The notes under the pieces are model-generated. The model was given only the letters and a program-made list of their open reading frames with translations, had not been told where the DNA came from and searched no databases. Positions 1 through 12,548 of a stretch of DNA of 64,000 nucleotides are shown piece by piece (within the stretch, counting starts at the first letter, position 1; every line of letters starts with the position of its first letter). This stretch comes from Prinia subflava. Lineage: Eukaryota; Chordata; Aves; Passeriformes; Cisticolidae. Location of the stretch: the NCBI RefSeq assembly GCF_021018805.1, contig NC_086248.1:100277239-100341238 (forward strand), read 5' to 3'. Made by a program: the position numbers and the translations under genes.

Positions 1-3000
1 TTCAAAAGACTGAAATTCTCCCATGCAGGATTTTTTGCATTACACTGATCTTTCTAATTCTGAAAGCTTGTTTCAATGGAAAGTTCTTTTTAGATTTTAG
101 TTTTGTAAAACTGCTGAAGAAAACAATGGCTAATTCATCTGCAGTTGTTAGCATTTACTTTTTCCCCTTGTATAAAAAGAATAGGATTGAAAATCATGAG
201 AACTAATGTGGGAACTTGGGAACTCCTATGTAAGATAGTACTAAAACTAACATTAACCCCCAATTTTAAGCACTACTGAAATTCAATTTTTTTAGAAGTA
301 AATAGTCATTGTTCAGATATGACTAATGGCAGCCAGAATCTCTAACATTCATTAATTCTGTATAAATTCAGAGTTTTATCAATACTACTGATTTGTGAGA
401 TGTGGCTTAAAGTAAGGGAAAACAGCGATCCTAAGATGAATTTAAGTTAAATTTCTCCTTTCCCAAGAAGGGTTCAATTTTTTACCTCATCAAACTCATT
501 ATTCTGGTCTTGACTATCAACCAAAAGACTCAAACCTTAAAAAACATGGAGGCAGAAACGTACATTTCCCTGTCGTGGATTTCTAGGACCAGCAAGAACA
601 TTCCTCTAAGTTTTCAAAGAAATGGAGTGAGCTACACCATAATCTGTATTTCCTTAGACATCATCTCTATCAGTTACTGTTCAAATAAGGTGCCCTGAGC
701 TTCCAGGGGAATTTTGCTGTCTCCTCTGAGCCCAAGAGATCTGGAGGAATTCTGACTTGGAAGAAAGATGTCACAATAACATGGCTATCTAAATAACTTT
801 TATATCCTGGACCTTAATCGCTGTCATTCAGCTGATAAACAAAGAAACAAAAAAGACTGAGAGATGAAGGTGCTCCAGGCAACAGATTCTGCTGATCTCC
901 AAATGTACCCTTAGGAACCTGAAAAACCTGTGCTACTTCTTTCCACTTAAACCCAGTGAAGTAAAAATAACCTAACTTACAATAATCTTTGTAGAAAAAG
1001 TAGGTACACATTTGATTATTTATTTTTTTTTTCCAGTGGGAGAATTGGAATATTTGTTGCATATTGGATTTTAAGTGCTGGTTTATAAGTGACAACAGGA
1101 AAAAAAGCAGAAACAGCTTTGACACGTTAGCCTTTCTGACACTGATATTGACTGTGCCCATTTATATCAAAACCATGGCTGTCAAAACTTGTTACATTTT
1201 AAAATACATATAAGCAAAACTTAAGTATGCTTATCCATAATTTACCTTTTTATAGAAAAAATATCTTTATGTTTAGATACATTAACATAACAGAAAAAAA
1301 CATTTAAATATTTCCTTTTACCCTTATATCTTGCACAATGTTCTTAAGAATAAGCAGATTGGAAACTAGCTGGTATAGAAAGGAAGAGAATTTGGACTGT
1401 GACTTTATTTTAAGAATAAGCTCCTCTTAATTACAGGTGTCTTCATCCCAAAAACAGTAGTTATAAAATAGTTACAACTGAATTTCACACTCATATCCTT
1501 TATTTGTTGTTTTCTTTGTTGTAATTTAAAAGCGGAATTATAACATTTTGCCTAATTAAGAATAATGAGAATAATATTTAAATGTTTATTATTATTATTG
1601 ATTATTTAACTGTTTTAAAATACTTTTATAATCATCATGGACCAAAAAGCACAATTTATGGACACTGCTTATTCTTGGATGCTTCTCGGCAGACTGGAGC
1701 CAAGGAAGGAGGACTAAAATAGACATTTCGGATTGTTTTCGGAAATTATGAATAGATGAATACAAAGGTTGATCCCTGTTCTAAGATCAGCCTCCACTGA
1801 CTTTGATGGGTATGCACTTTCCATAGAAGAAAATCTTTGCTTTAGTACATGGAATTGTTTTTAACCTTGAGAGAATCTCTCCAATGCTCCTGGTGCCATT
1901 TATCATCTCTTTGGGATTGTGCTCAGCGTCAGAGAGTGACAATTTTTTATTTAACAAAACAAGTAAGCTTCTTGACAGAAGTGCCTACTTGTACTTTCTT
2001 AAGGGGTGCTCTGTATCTTGATTTATGCAATTTTAGGGAATCAAGAATCCATGTTGCTGACTTTCAGAGGTAGTGCTGCTCTTATTCACAGCCAATTAGC
2101 TCATCAGCTGAGTTCCTAAGTGTCTTGTATCATGTCAGTGATGCTGTCAGCTGTCTCTTGTTAGCTGGAGATGCAAGAATACTTCCTCCCAGAGCAAACA
2201 GTGTGGTTTCCTCCTAGGAAACAGCAGACTTGCTTTCAAGCTGCTGAAATGTTACACAGCAAAAACTGCAGACACAGTTCAAACTATACCAGTAACCACA
2301 ACAAAAATTCAGCAGGGAATTTGCACCAATATTCAACAATTACAGTACTTACATATTGGTAAAACTGTAACTCCATAAATGCCAGTGAGCATGATTATTA
2401 TTTTTCACTCTGACGCAATTTCCACAAGTCATATGTAAACAGTTCATGGCATGTAAGTGAAAGATGGAATTGTTGACTTACCTATTTGAGCTTTCTTTTC
2501 CAGACAGATTTTACTACTAGTGAGAAAAGCTTTAATGTGCAGAGACAGAGAGGAACTTTTAACTAATGAAATTTTATTTCTACACACATGCACTTCATGC
2601 CCTGGAGGAAAATCTCACAGAATACAAAATGAATGAGGAATAATACCCAAGAATTAGTATAAGCTACATGAACCAGCTCCCTTTCTCTTTTAATTGCTTT
2701 TTCTCATTCCATGTCTTGGTCTTCATCTTGTGTCTTGTTGCTTCAAGACTGCCTAGACCAATAACTGCTGAAGAATTCCTTGCACACTTCCCAAAGGGGA
2801 CTGCATCTCAGAAAGCCAACTTTATCTTGATGTCTTAGCTCAACAGAGCAATATCTCCTTTGGAGTGACTTGTCTGATGTATTGAGGCCTAGAAATCAGC
2901 TGGAAGGGAGCATAAGTTAACCTCTTGACATGTCATCCGAAAAAGTAATGTGCTTGGATGGAAATTTCAACAGCTACCTGAATATAATTCATTAAAGTTA

Positions 3001-4463
3001 TTGTCAAGAAGAGATAATAAGAAAGCAGTTATGTAGTTCCAGCAATAAGCTACTGAGTGCTTAAAATGTAATGATAGATGTTTCATGCATTTTAATAGAC
3101 ATAAATGCAAAATGTCCTAGATACAGAATAAGTGCTTTTAATATAAGTAACTGCTCATCAGTGACATGCACTGGGTAGATGTTTTTAATGTTATCAGCTC
3201 TTCAAAAAAAGGGCACATTGAAAAATGAATTACTCTTATAACATTAATGAAGAATAATGTTGCAGCTAAGAGCTTGCTTGGCTCTTTCATCAAGACTGAA
3301 CTTAGGAAACGATGCCTTGCTGCAGAGAAGTGAAGCAAGGATAAAAGAGCCACCGTTCTGAAACAGCCATGGAGCTAAAACTAATACACACTCACACAAA
3401 GGTTTTTTGCAGATACAGTAAAGGAGAGGCCATCAAAATGCCACAGATGACTCAGAAAATGGATTTGGTGAACTTGTTTATACTAATAGGTGGACAACTT
3501 CATTTCTGTGCTACATATGGAAAGGACAAAAGCTCTATACCCATGTACCCATCTGTCTATAATACTGTCTATAACCAGATTTCACTGGTGTTAGTGCTGA
3601 AAGAGTAAAATAATTCCTTACCAGGAATTTATTCCAGACTTCCAGCAGAAAAAAATATAGACGTATCAAAATAATTTTGATTTATGCAAAATTTTGGTTT
3701 GGCACCCTTGTAATTTTTCATTTCTTTCTTTGATTGAAGAAGAGGGAGCCAAACATTCCCTGAGCAACTTGGCTCTCCTTGCCACACAAAAGCTGAAAAA
3801 TAGGATCAGATCTGACTCTCACTGAAATTAGTTGCATTTTTTCAGTCATTTAGAAGTAGTATCTATTAATATGAGAGGGACAGACATAAACTTGGCAATT
3901 CCCCTCAACATATGCCAGACCTACTGCAATGCTCACTGGCTGCAGTAGCGAGAACCAGACTCCCCCTTCCAGTTTCACTCTCTTTGATTCTGTTTCCCCT
4001 TTCTCTTATTTTTTACCAAATGCATGTCCATTCTATTAAAAAAAAGAATCACAAATACTTATTCTATGAGTTCTTTACAGGTGTATATTAGGACAGAACG
4101 ACAGCTGTGAGCCTGTGATGTACTGATCAGAAAAGCAGAATCTACCTGCAGAGAGATGGCAATTTGGTTGGTTTTCCTTGAAAAGTTGTTGAGATAACAC
4201 AGCACCACTGTGTTGGAGTCCATGTTTCCATGAATCCTCCACAGAGAGTGAAATGTGAAGGGATTGAATTAAAACCTTTAGAAAAATTAGAATATATAAA
4301 GCCATATATGCATAAAGTAGAAATCTAAGCCTCAGTTTTAAGCTTCACATACCCTAAGTGCCTAGCTGTTAGTGTAGAAGTACAGAGCTTCAGGCCTAGT
4401 GATAGAGTTTAGACACAACAAAAATAGAGTACTGTTTATAACTTTTGGTATGAATTTTGCACA

Positions 4464-4585
4464 AATAAGATAAAGTTTTTTACATGTGTTAAGATAGAGT
4501 TTTTCACATAACAAGATAGAATTTTTACGCACAATAAGATAGAACTTTTATGCTAGTAAGACAGAGTTTTTGCACTGATAGATAT
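4464..4585. repeat. Short tandem array, about 23-bp unit
   Basis: About five degenerate copies of a unit of the form (T)AAGATAGAGTTTTT followed by about nine variable bases (for example TAAGATAAAGTTTTTTACAT, then AAGATAGAGTTTTTCACATA). It lies a few hundred bases before the GC-rich array at 4.93 kb and may belong to the same element. Confidence 0.75.
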
Positions 4586-4929
4586 GCTATATGTGTAGGT
4601 TTTTGATGCTGCTTTTCATAGTTTTTCGTAGTTTTATGAACTTAGAAAGTTGCACCTAGATTGGGTAGTGTGTAGATAAAGATATAAATATGCATTTGTG
4701 ACTTATGGATAAAAGCCTCTGGGTTGGAAGTGATGGTATTGATTGATCAATCTGATCTATTGATCCAACCTCTACCTTCTGCAGCCTGAGGAAGGAGCCT
4801 TGCTAGGGAGCCGGATGGGATTCTAAAGGTAGCACCTATTGCAGCCTTTGTGGCTGGGATCAGGGCCCGGGGTCCCGTCCCTTCCCTTTCCCCCTTGTGG
4901 CATTTGCCCCTGAACTCTGTTCGGGGCTG

Positions 4930-5290
4930 CCGGGGACTCTTTGAGGGTCCGGGACTCCGGGACCCCTTCTTGGCTCTGTGACCCTGGGACCCTCTTCCTG
5001 TCCCTGTGATCCCTGCGGCCGGGAACTCTGCGTGGGATTTGGGACCTTAGGACCTCCTTCCTGTCACTACGATCCCGCAGCTGGGAACTCTGCAGGGTTT
5101 GGGATCCCTCAGTGCCATGGCGACCCTGCGGCCGGGGACTCTGTGCGGGTCCTGAATCTCGGGACCTTTCCTGTCCCTGCGATCCCCGCAGCCGGGACCC
5201 CTGTCTGGGATTTGTGATCTCGTGATCCCTTTCTGTTATTGCGACCCCACGGCCAGAAACCCTGTTTGGGGTCAGGAGCTGAAGGCTGTT
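4930..5290. repeat. GC-rich minisatellite, about 50-61-bp unit
   Basis: About five diverged units, each beginning CCGGGAACTCTG or a close variant (starts near 5020, 5081, 5132, 5192 and 5253, with a longer first unit from 4930) and ending in a GATCCC-GCAGC motif. It is strikingly GC-rich in an AT-rich intron. The 79-codon open frame at 4978-5217 is a by-product of the repeat. Confidence 0.8.
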
Positions 5291-5779
5291 TTACCCTAAG
5301 GCTGGAATGTTATGTTTAATTCCATGTTAAGACTACTGTTTATTCTGGAATTTTATTTCTAAGACTTTATACTCATATACTTTATACTCATAACTGATTG
5401 TGACACTGTAAGACTGCTCATTTAGGACTCTTGCACCTTCAGATACATGCTTTCATATAATAAACAATTCTGTTTACGACCTTAAAATGTTCTTAGACCT
5501 TTAAGACCTATAACCCGTAGAAACAGCCTTGGCACCACTGCATTACTAAGGCTTTGTTTTTGGAAAAAGTCCTATTCACTTAATAGATTTAAATGCTTTC
5601 TGAGGAAAATTATTAATGATTTTACTATCTTTTTGTACAGTTCTTTTTGGAAAAAAATAAAAACAAACCTATTTTCATTTCTGAAAATAAGTCTTCTAAA
5701 CAGGTATTTTCAGTTCCTGAAAATAGGTCTTCAAACTGTAGTATCACAATAGAAAGACTGAAGTGTTTCTCCATAGAAT

Positions 5780-5850
5780 TTTAATTTATAATTATAATTA
5801 TAATGTTATAGTTATATTATAATTATATTATATAATATTATAATTATAAT
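5780..5850. repeat. AT-rich palindromic stretch
   Basis: About 70 bases of TAATTATAATTATAATGTTA-type sequence, A and T almost throughout, with many overlapping self-complementary words. Confidence 0.85.
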
Positions 5851-6345
5851 GTTTTCTGCAAACATATTAATAAATGTTCCTCTCAAGAACAGTATATCTT
5901 AGAAACAGAGAGTCCTAAGAAACAAAGGTGGAAAGAGCAAAGAAAGTGTTTTTAATGAAGTAGTATTTTTAATTTGTGTATAAATTTAGAGACATTATCA
6001 ACTCACCAGTTACTGTTATGTTTTATTAATACTGAATGCCAACAATGATTTTCTTTTTTTCAAGAGCTACAGACCAAAATTTCTGGTCAGAAAACTCTTA
6101 TTACTAATTAAAGGAAAAGAAAAAAAAAAAGGAAATTCACAATGCTTAGTGAATATGAAAGTGCCAGCTTAATTAATGGCTTACCCTAATTTGACTTGAT
6201 TTGTCAGTTAATCAAGAAGGTTTTCTGAGAATTTGTTGAAATATTGGCTTGTGTCATCTGCTGCCATCTGTGTATTAACACTCTAATTTTCGTGGAATCT
6301 GATTACAAAGTTTAGAATGACTGTATACAACCCAGTTGATGATAG

Positions 6346-6378
6346 TTTTTTTGTTTTTTTTTTTTTTTTTTTTTTTTT
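6346..6378. repeat. Poly-T run
   Basis: A run of T with a single G at 6353, followed by GCAGCC. It could be the tail of an old minus-strand retrotransposed copy, but the flanking sequence is not recognisable as one. Confidence 0.9.
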
Positions 6379-8351
6379 GCAGCCTAATGTTTCTGTGAGT
6401 CTGTGATTACTTTCACTAGCAATTTCCTGTATCTCTGAATACAGGGTATAAACTAGTGATGAAATAATTAGGGAAAGAAGTTGCAAATTAAGCTGGGAAA
6501 TGGCACATAAGACCAGCTAGTTCAGCACTGTGCTTTCAAGAGCAGCACAGAAAAGCAGAACTGCTCTGTGGTAATTACTACTGTAGCACAGCCACAGCTT
6601 CCAATGATGGGCATGTTTGGGACTTCTGGAACTGCAAAAACAGCCTTATCTCAGACAGTCCTTGATGTATTTCCATTTAATTTAAAAATCAATTTATTAG
6701 CTGTATAATCATATATTTATAAAAATACATTCATATTCTTTCAGGTGTTTTTTTCCTAGCATGCCTAGCTGCCCCATGTAGGAAAGCTAATCCATACTTG
6801 TAACCCCCCGCCCCCCCGCTTTGCAGTGACCTGTATTTTCCCCATTTCAGTTAATCATGAGGAACGGGAACTGAGCACACACGGAGCGTTCAGGAAGCAG
6901 ATAAACCATGACTGCATAATAGCATCATGCTGCTTTCTCTTCAGGTCTTACCTCCTCTCTCCACAGCTACTTCCATCTGTGGGAATTTCTGATCACTTCT
7001 GAGCATTGAGCTTTTTCACAAGAGCTATTTACAATGACTGCACAATTTCTTCAGCTCAGTGCCACCACATTCCACTGCTGTGCTCACATAATTAAGGTGA
7101 CTTTCTTCTAGCATGAATTACTTTGTGCATATTGCTGTTTAATTCCACCTACCACTTTCCTGTGCACTCATTCAGCATTTTGGAGCCCCTCAGAAAATGC
7201 TCAAACATGGCATTAAATTTGATTTTCTTAAATAATCCCATTGCATTTGCAAATAATATCATCTCAGTGTTCATCTTTGTCTCTCAATCGCTTATGAATG
7301 TGTTAGCAGAGATTCCTGTGGGAGCAGTAGGGAGCAGAGTTTTACTCTGGAATGACTGCCACAGCAGCCCAGTTCACTAATATGAATGACATTACATTAG
7401 TCTTTATATATTCTTCTCCAGAAGAAAATATTATTCAATTCCTTTGCTATTACTGATTAGAACAGGATTCCTTATTATCCCTGCAAGATTTGACTGTAAC
7501 ACCCACTTTCTGTCATGGGAAAAAATGTGAGGATAATTTAAATCACCACTCCTGAAGTGTGATTAAGTCATCTTGCTTCTCAAAAGCTAAAAGAAGAAAA
7601 CTTAAAAGTAAAATAAGAAAAATTTAGGACCTGCTATACATGAAAAACTTACTTTCAAGTGCTTCTTCCCATTAAAATATTTAAAAGGCCTAGCCTACTT
7701 TTTTCTGAAAAGTCCTTTTATGAAAGATTTGCAAGGACCAGTATGAGCTAGACACATATAGCTCCCTTGCATATAAATTAGGATTTATTAACTCAAGTTT
7801 ATTCTTGCATCCAGCACACGCTGGAGGCTGCTTTGTCCCTGTTGGTAAAATGAGAGGCTACATGCTTGCAGCAATCTCTGCTTTCCTACCCTCCAAGAGT
7901 CCTCTTGTCATATTTAGTATTTTACAGGATCTCCCACCCCCTGTTCCCTTTCAGAGCTCAGGCTGAAGGATTAGAGGGAACAACTTCAGTCCACTTCAGG
8001 CTGTTCCCTTGGGCTTTGCTTGTGAAACTTTGGCAGCATTCCAGTGCTCAAAGCTCATTGATACATAACTACACTGGCACTGACTCAGACAGCCCCAAAT
8101 ATCCACCAAACAGACAACTATCTATATCTGGCATGGCAAAAATTAAAGTATACACTGAAAAATCACAAATGGAAAGTCTATTACTTTTCAGCAATCTTAA
8201 AGGAGTTTCCGAAAACATTTAAGTGGTAGTGCTAAAAAAAGTCTTTACCTGAATGTTAAACCAATGATTTTTCACCACCAATCAGCGCAATTAATTTTCA
8301 AATTTACATAGATAGCTTTGTGTTTAAGCTCTTACTTTTGCCTTACTATGG

Positions 8352-8388
8352 CAGTGGTGTGCAGTGGCTATTGCACTGCACACCACTG
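8352..8388. repeat. Perfect 15-bp inverted repeat with 7-nt loop
   Basis: The left arm CAGTGGTGTGCAGTG (8352-8366) and right arm CACTGCACACCACTG (8374-8388) are exact reverse complements around the loop GCTATTG. Pairing does not extend usefully outward. The function is unknown. Confidence 0.9.
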
Positions 8389-11300
8389 TGTCTTGAGAAA
8401 GCCACAGATACATTACTATTGTATGATGATTAGTTAAATCAGCTACATCTTTAAAGTACCGTGGGTAGAATGTGTGACCTAAAAGACAAAAGTAAGATGA
8501 ATGAACGCAAAAAAGGAAAACGTCTGTTTTCTAGTAAGAGAACTTGAAATAATATTTTACTGATGGCCTGCCAGAAGACTAATGGCAATTTTCTCCTCTG
8601 TTAGCTAAGCAAGAGCATACATAGATGAGTTTTTATAAAGAATAAGTACAGAAGAAATAAACTTTATTGCTGTCCTTCATGCAGGCTGAAAGCACCAACA
8701 GAGCAAAGCCCTCAGTTCCCAGCAGCCAACTCTGAAAGTTTTGTCAGGGAGAAAGTAAAGATCATAGACTCTTAAATGGTCAGCCAGCATATATAAAACC
8801 TTTATTTTCACTTTAATGAAGGCTTGAGGTTTTTTTGTTGCTGATCTGATTGTCTCCCATGCCCCAGCTAAGCAGGTTCAGGCAGGAATCTTACCACTAG
8901 CTTTGACAAATTAAATGTGTAAGATTATTCTGAAGATTTCTTCATAATAAGCTAGTTGATTCAAGTTTTCTTATGCTCTTTATTAGTTCAAGATTTGTTA
9001 ATAACTATAACTGGATAAGGAAGGGGTAAAAATGGAAACTTTTTAGATAACTTGAGCATTTCCCTGCAAAATTTCTGTGCTAACCAAAGGCTTGAGATGA
9101 GAAATCAGTATATCACAAGAATTATTTTCTTAATCACTCAGTGAGAGAACTCATTCTTGGAAGTCCAGTGTGCCTTCATTGTTACCTTCTCAGAGTCCTC
9201 CTTCAAGCTATACTACATCCATGTGAAATTTCCCAAAAAGCTGCAACTTAATGTGAATTTCAAACCTTTATTATCTCATGTGAATGGCCCAAAACCACAG
9301 CATCCCCTTAGCTGGCATCTCTTAATATGTATCCTCTTCATGATGCTCAGTGGCTTTTCCTCATGCCTGAAATTCCCTAAAATTGGGCATCAGATATTTC
9401 CTAGATTCAACATCCAGCTTGCTTCATAAGCCTAATTCAGAAGAGAATAATTGTGATGTACATAACTGAAGGTGCGCGCATTTACCCAGAAACCTTTCCA
9501 ACATTTCTCTTCAGTTGTCTGAAATATCACTTCCTTAATTGATATAGATTAAACATTCCACATCTCAAGAAGTGATGTTTCTGCCTTTCTGTTCATAACA
9601 TGTACTTTTCCAGGATGCTGTTGCTTAGATGTCAGCCAGATGACTTCGTTTTGGGATAGCATAAATCTATGTTGCTGAAAAAAGCAATGTACTATTTCTA
9701 CTAGAGGTTGTTTTTCTACTGTCCCTGCATCATCCTGCCTCCCCCTCATCCTGTTTTGTTCTACAACAGGTGTCAGAAAACTGCAGAAAGTCAAAATTAA
9801 TAATTTTGTTGGTGGGTCACTTTAGTCAAATTCATCACATAGACTCTTGAACCTTTTGTGCTGGCAACAGAGCAATGGACAATGTAAGAGCAGGACCAGC
9901 AGACAGGAAGAGAGTTAGAAGAACACAGTTTTTAAAATAAATGACGGGTTTTTTTAGAGACAGATGAAATTCTACAAAACAAAAACCAAAGAATGGTACG
10001 CAAACTTTTGAAAAATTATCAACATGGCCCTGCTGGTTCCCTTTACTCTCCTACCATTCAAGAAACACCACTTTTCTCCAGAGCAGGTGAACAGGCAGAC
10101 TACAGAAAGAGGTGAATGGCTTTGCAGTCTCTGCCCCAGTGAGCCAATGAATGTGTTACTCTCATAGGGCATAACCTGTGCAGCACTACTTCTTTCCACT
10201 CCAACAGAGAAAGAGAAATGAGAGGCCTCTCTTGTAACGTGCTTCTGTGGCTGTACATAATAAATTATGGGCTATTCCTTAATGACTTTAGACCTCCTGA
10301 CTGTATTTACACAGGCAGGCTCTTTTACTTTCAAATCAGAACCCTCTTTCTGAACTGAGCTGTTTTCAACCTTTGTTGCAAACATAGTGCCTGGAACAAG
10401 ACAGGCTGGTCTTAGTGCAGCTTCAGGACTGAGGACTGAGACTCTCCAGTGAGAATATCTGAGTAAAGCAGTAGTTTTCCCCTTTTTTGCATGCTGTCTA
10501 TTAGCAACTAGGAGATTGTAATCAGAATTTGATTGAATAGGACAAGGTATGTTTTCAGTTTTGTTGCATAGCAGCAGACCCTGTTCTCAGGAAATTATAT
10601 GAAAAAGGGCCTTTAAATTGGTATTAGTGAATGAGAAGGAATCAAATTACTTCCTGTTCTATATATGCAAAGTATAGGCAAAGTTTTAAAAGAATTATTT
10701 ATAACTATTTCAAACTTCATGCTGCAAACAGAGGGAAGTTCCTGACTGAACTTGCAGAGAAAGTATCCTGCAGATTTGCTACATGTCCTCTATGGTAAAA
10801 CTTTTTTACGTATTTTGGCTAGGCTGTCAGCCACTCTTAATGAGAAAAAGATCAAATGTCATGCAATTTATAAGCACTCTGTAAGAAAACAGGCCAAATA
10901 CAAAATCTCACATTTTGGGTGGAGCTACAAAATTGAATCTTAATGATTTTCTACTGCCAAGAACAGCAAAAAAGTGAGCAAACAATATATATTCTAATAA
11001 TTCTTTACACCAGATAGTAGGAAGTTAATACATGGAAATGTATTAAGAATTTGCTTATCACAGTAGATTTAGGAATATCCAAAAGAACACAGTTGAAGAT
11101 TCTGGATTTTGCAATAAATAGCAGTTTTACAAGCAGTAGCTTTCAAAAGGATATGTAACCCTCATGTAAGATTTTCTGCTGCTTAAAATTCATGTGCACA
11201 CTGAAGATATAACGTAATTGAACACCATTGCTGGTTCTATAATAGAAACAATTCTCCTCTTATTTACCAATAATCTGACAAAGCTACTTGGATTTGTAAT

Positions 11301-12059
11301 ATACTTTGACAAGAAAGAAATGTATCAGTAACAGATGTTTCCAAATAGAATAACTTAATCATCTGTAATGGGCACATCTGCAGAATAGGAAAATTTTAAA
11401 AGGATGAGCATAGAAAACAAGGAAAAAAGATTAAGAGCTATAGAGAACAGAGAAATGAAACGGCAAGAGAAAATAAAATGAGAGGAACAGTAAATTATAT
11501 GGAGAATGGGTGAATAACTAGATAGACACAAGAACGAGAGGTGCATGTAAATACAACCACTGAAGGGGCACTTTGCTGGAAGAACAAACAGAAAACCTTC
11601 CAAGCCCAGGAAACTCTTCTTAATTTATAAAGGTGGACACCTAGCTTGCAAACCTTGTTCACATATTCCCTGGGGAATTGTGCACATATTTACTACCATG
11701 GTACTCTCTGCTCCTGAAATCCTACAATAATTCATAATCCTTTCTTCTGACAGTCCTATAGAATTCAGTGTCATTGCTCTGTGAGTTACTGCCAACAGAA
11801 GCAAAGCTGAATACTAGAAAACTAATCTAAGTGTCCCCTGCACTGTGTCCCACAAGCTGAGCAAGCTTTCACAGCACCATTCAAAAATGTGTCCTGTATT
11901 TTTTCATTTTGAACAAAAGTATCAGACTGGGAAATGAGAGACAGCTATTTACCAATTAATATTATTAGTGGTATAATGCATCAATTAATTAAAAAAAAAA
12001 CCCTACAGTACTACTTGGCTAACCCATATAAAATTATAGAAAATTTATTTTCAGAAATG

Positions 12060-12061
<2 letters not shown>

Positions 12062-12103
<42 letters not shown>
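12062..12103. repeat. (AAT)n microsatellite
   Basis: About 14 uninterrupted ATA/AAT triplets in the intron downstream of the SS3 microexon. Confidence 0.97.
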
Positions 12104-12517
12104 CCTCACAATCCAAAAAATGAAATAATATGAAGGACTGCAGATATCAGTGACAAAAGCATTTTGAATATCAAAACCAGCAGCCTTTATGGCTACCTGG
12201 TTTTTTTCAGATACTAATATTTTGGAATCATTAAAACTGAAAAAAAAAATCTAATTTAAGTCAAGATTGTAGCGTTTAAGGTTACAACAGTGAAAAATAT
12301 GAAAATATAGCACACCTGGTTTTGCTCACAAGTTATTCAGAAACTGTTATTGAACCGCAGTGAAAATTGTGCTGGGTTGAAGTTCTGTCTCTAAGAAATA
12401 CTAGGGAAAAATTCCCATTCAGTTCAATAGGATTCACAACTATTTATAATTTATGCTTGATAGTTTGCAATTCAGTGGTAACAATTCCTTCTTTGGAGGG
12501 GAGAAATATTTTGGGGC

Positions 12518-12545
<28 letters not shown>
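12518..12545. repeat. (TA)n microsatellite
   Basis: About 13 TA dinucleotides. Open frames running through it with Ile/Tyr repeats on both strands are artefacts. Confidence 0.97.

Positions 12546-12548
<3 letters not shown>

Larger units (their letters stand above)
4211..5534 (+). repeat. Possible unclassified LTR-like element enclosing both tandem arrays
   Basis: The two arrays sit in one block with a TATAAATA at about 4683, and an AATAAA lies beyond the second array at about 5459. One reading has ends TGTTGG...TTGGCA flanked by matching CCACTG (4205-4210 and 5535-5540). A 6-base match is weak evidence when ends are searched for, and an alternative reading with CTAAG flanks also exists. I do not recognise the family. 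Confidence 0.25.

Noticed and set aside
814..1161. 115-codon minus-strand frame considered as a further NRXN1 exon
   Set aside because: Residues do not match any LNS or EGF segment, and no splice-site pair frames it.
4978..5217. 79-codon frame across the GC-rich array
   Set aside because: The repeating Gly/Pro/Cys pattern follows the minisatellite unit; no evidence of coding.
7866..8222. 118-codon open frame on the plus strand
   Set aside because: No domain and antisense to the gene; the sequence looks like ordinary intron.
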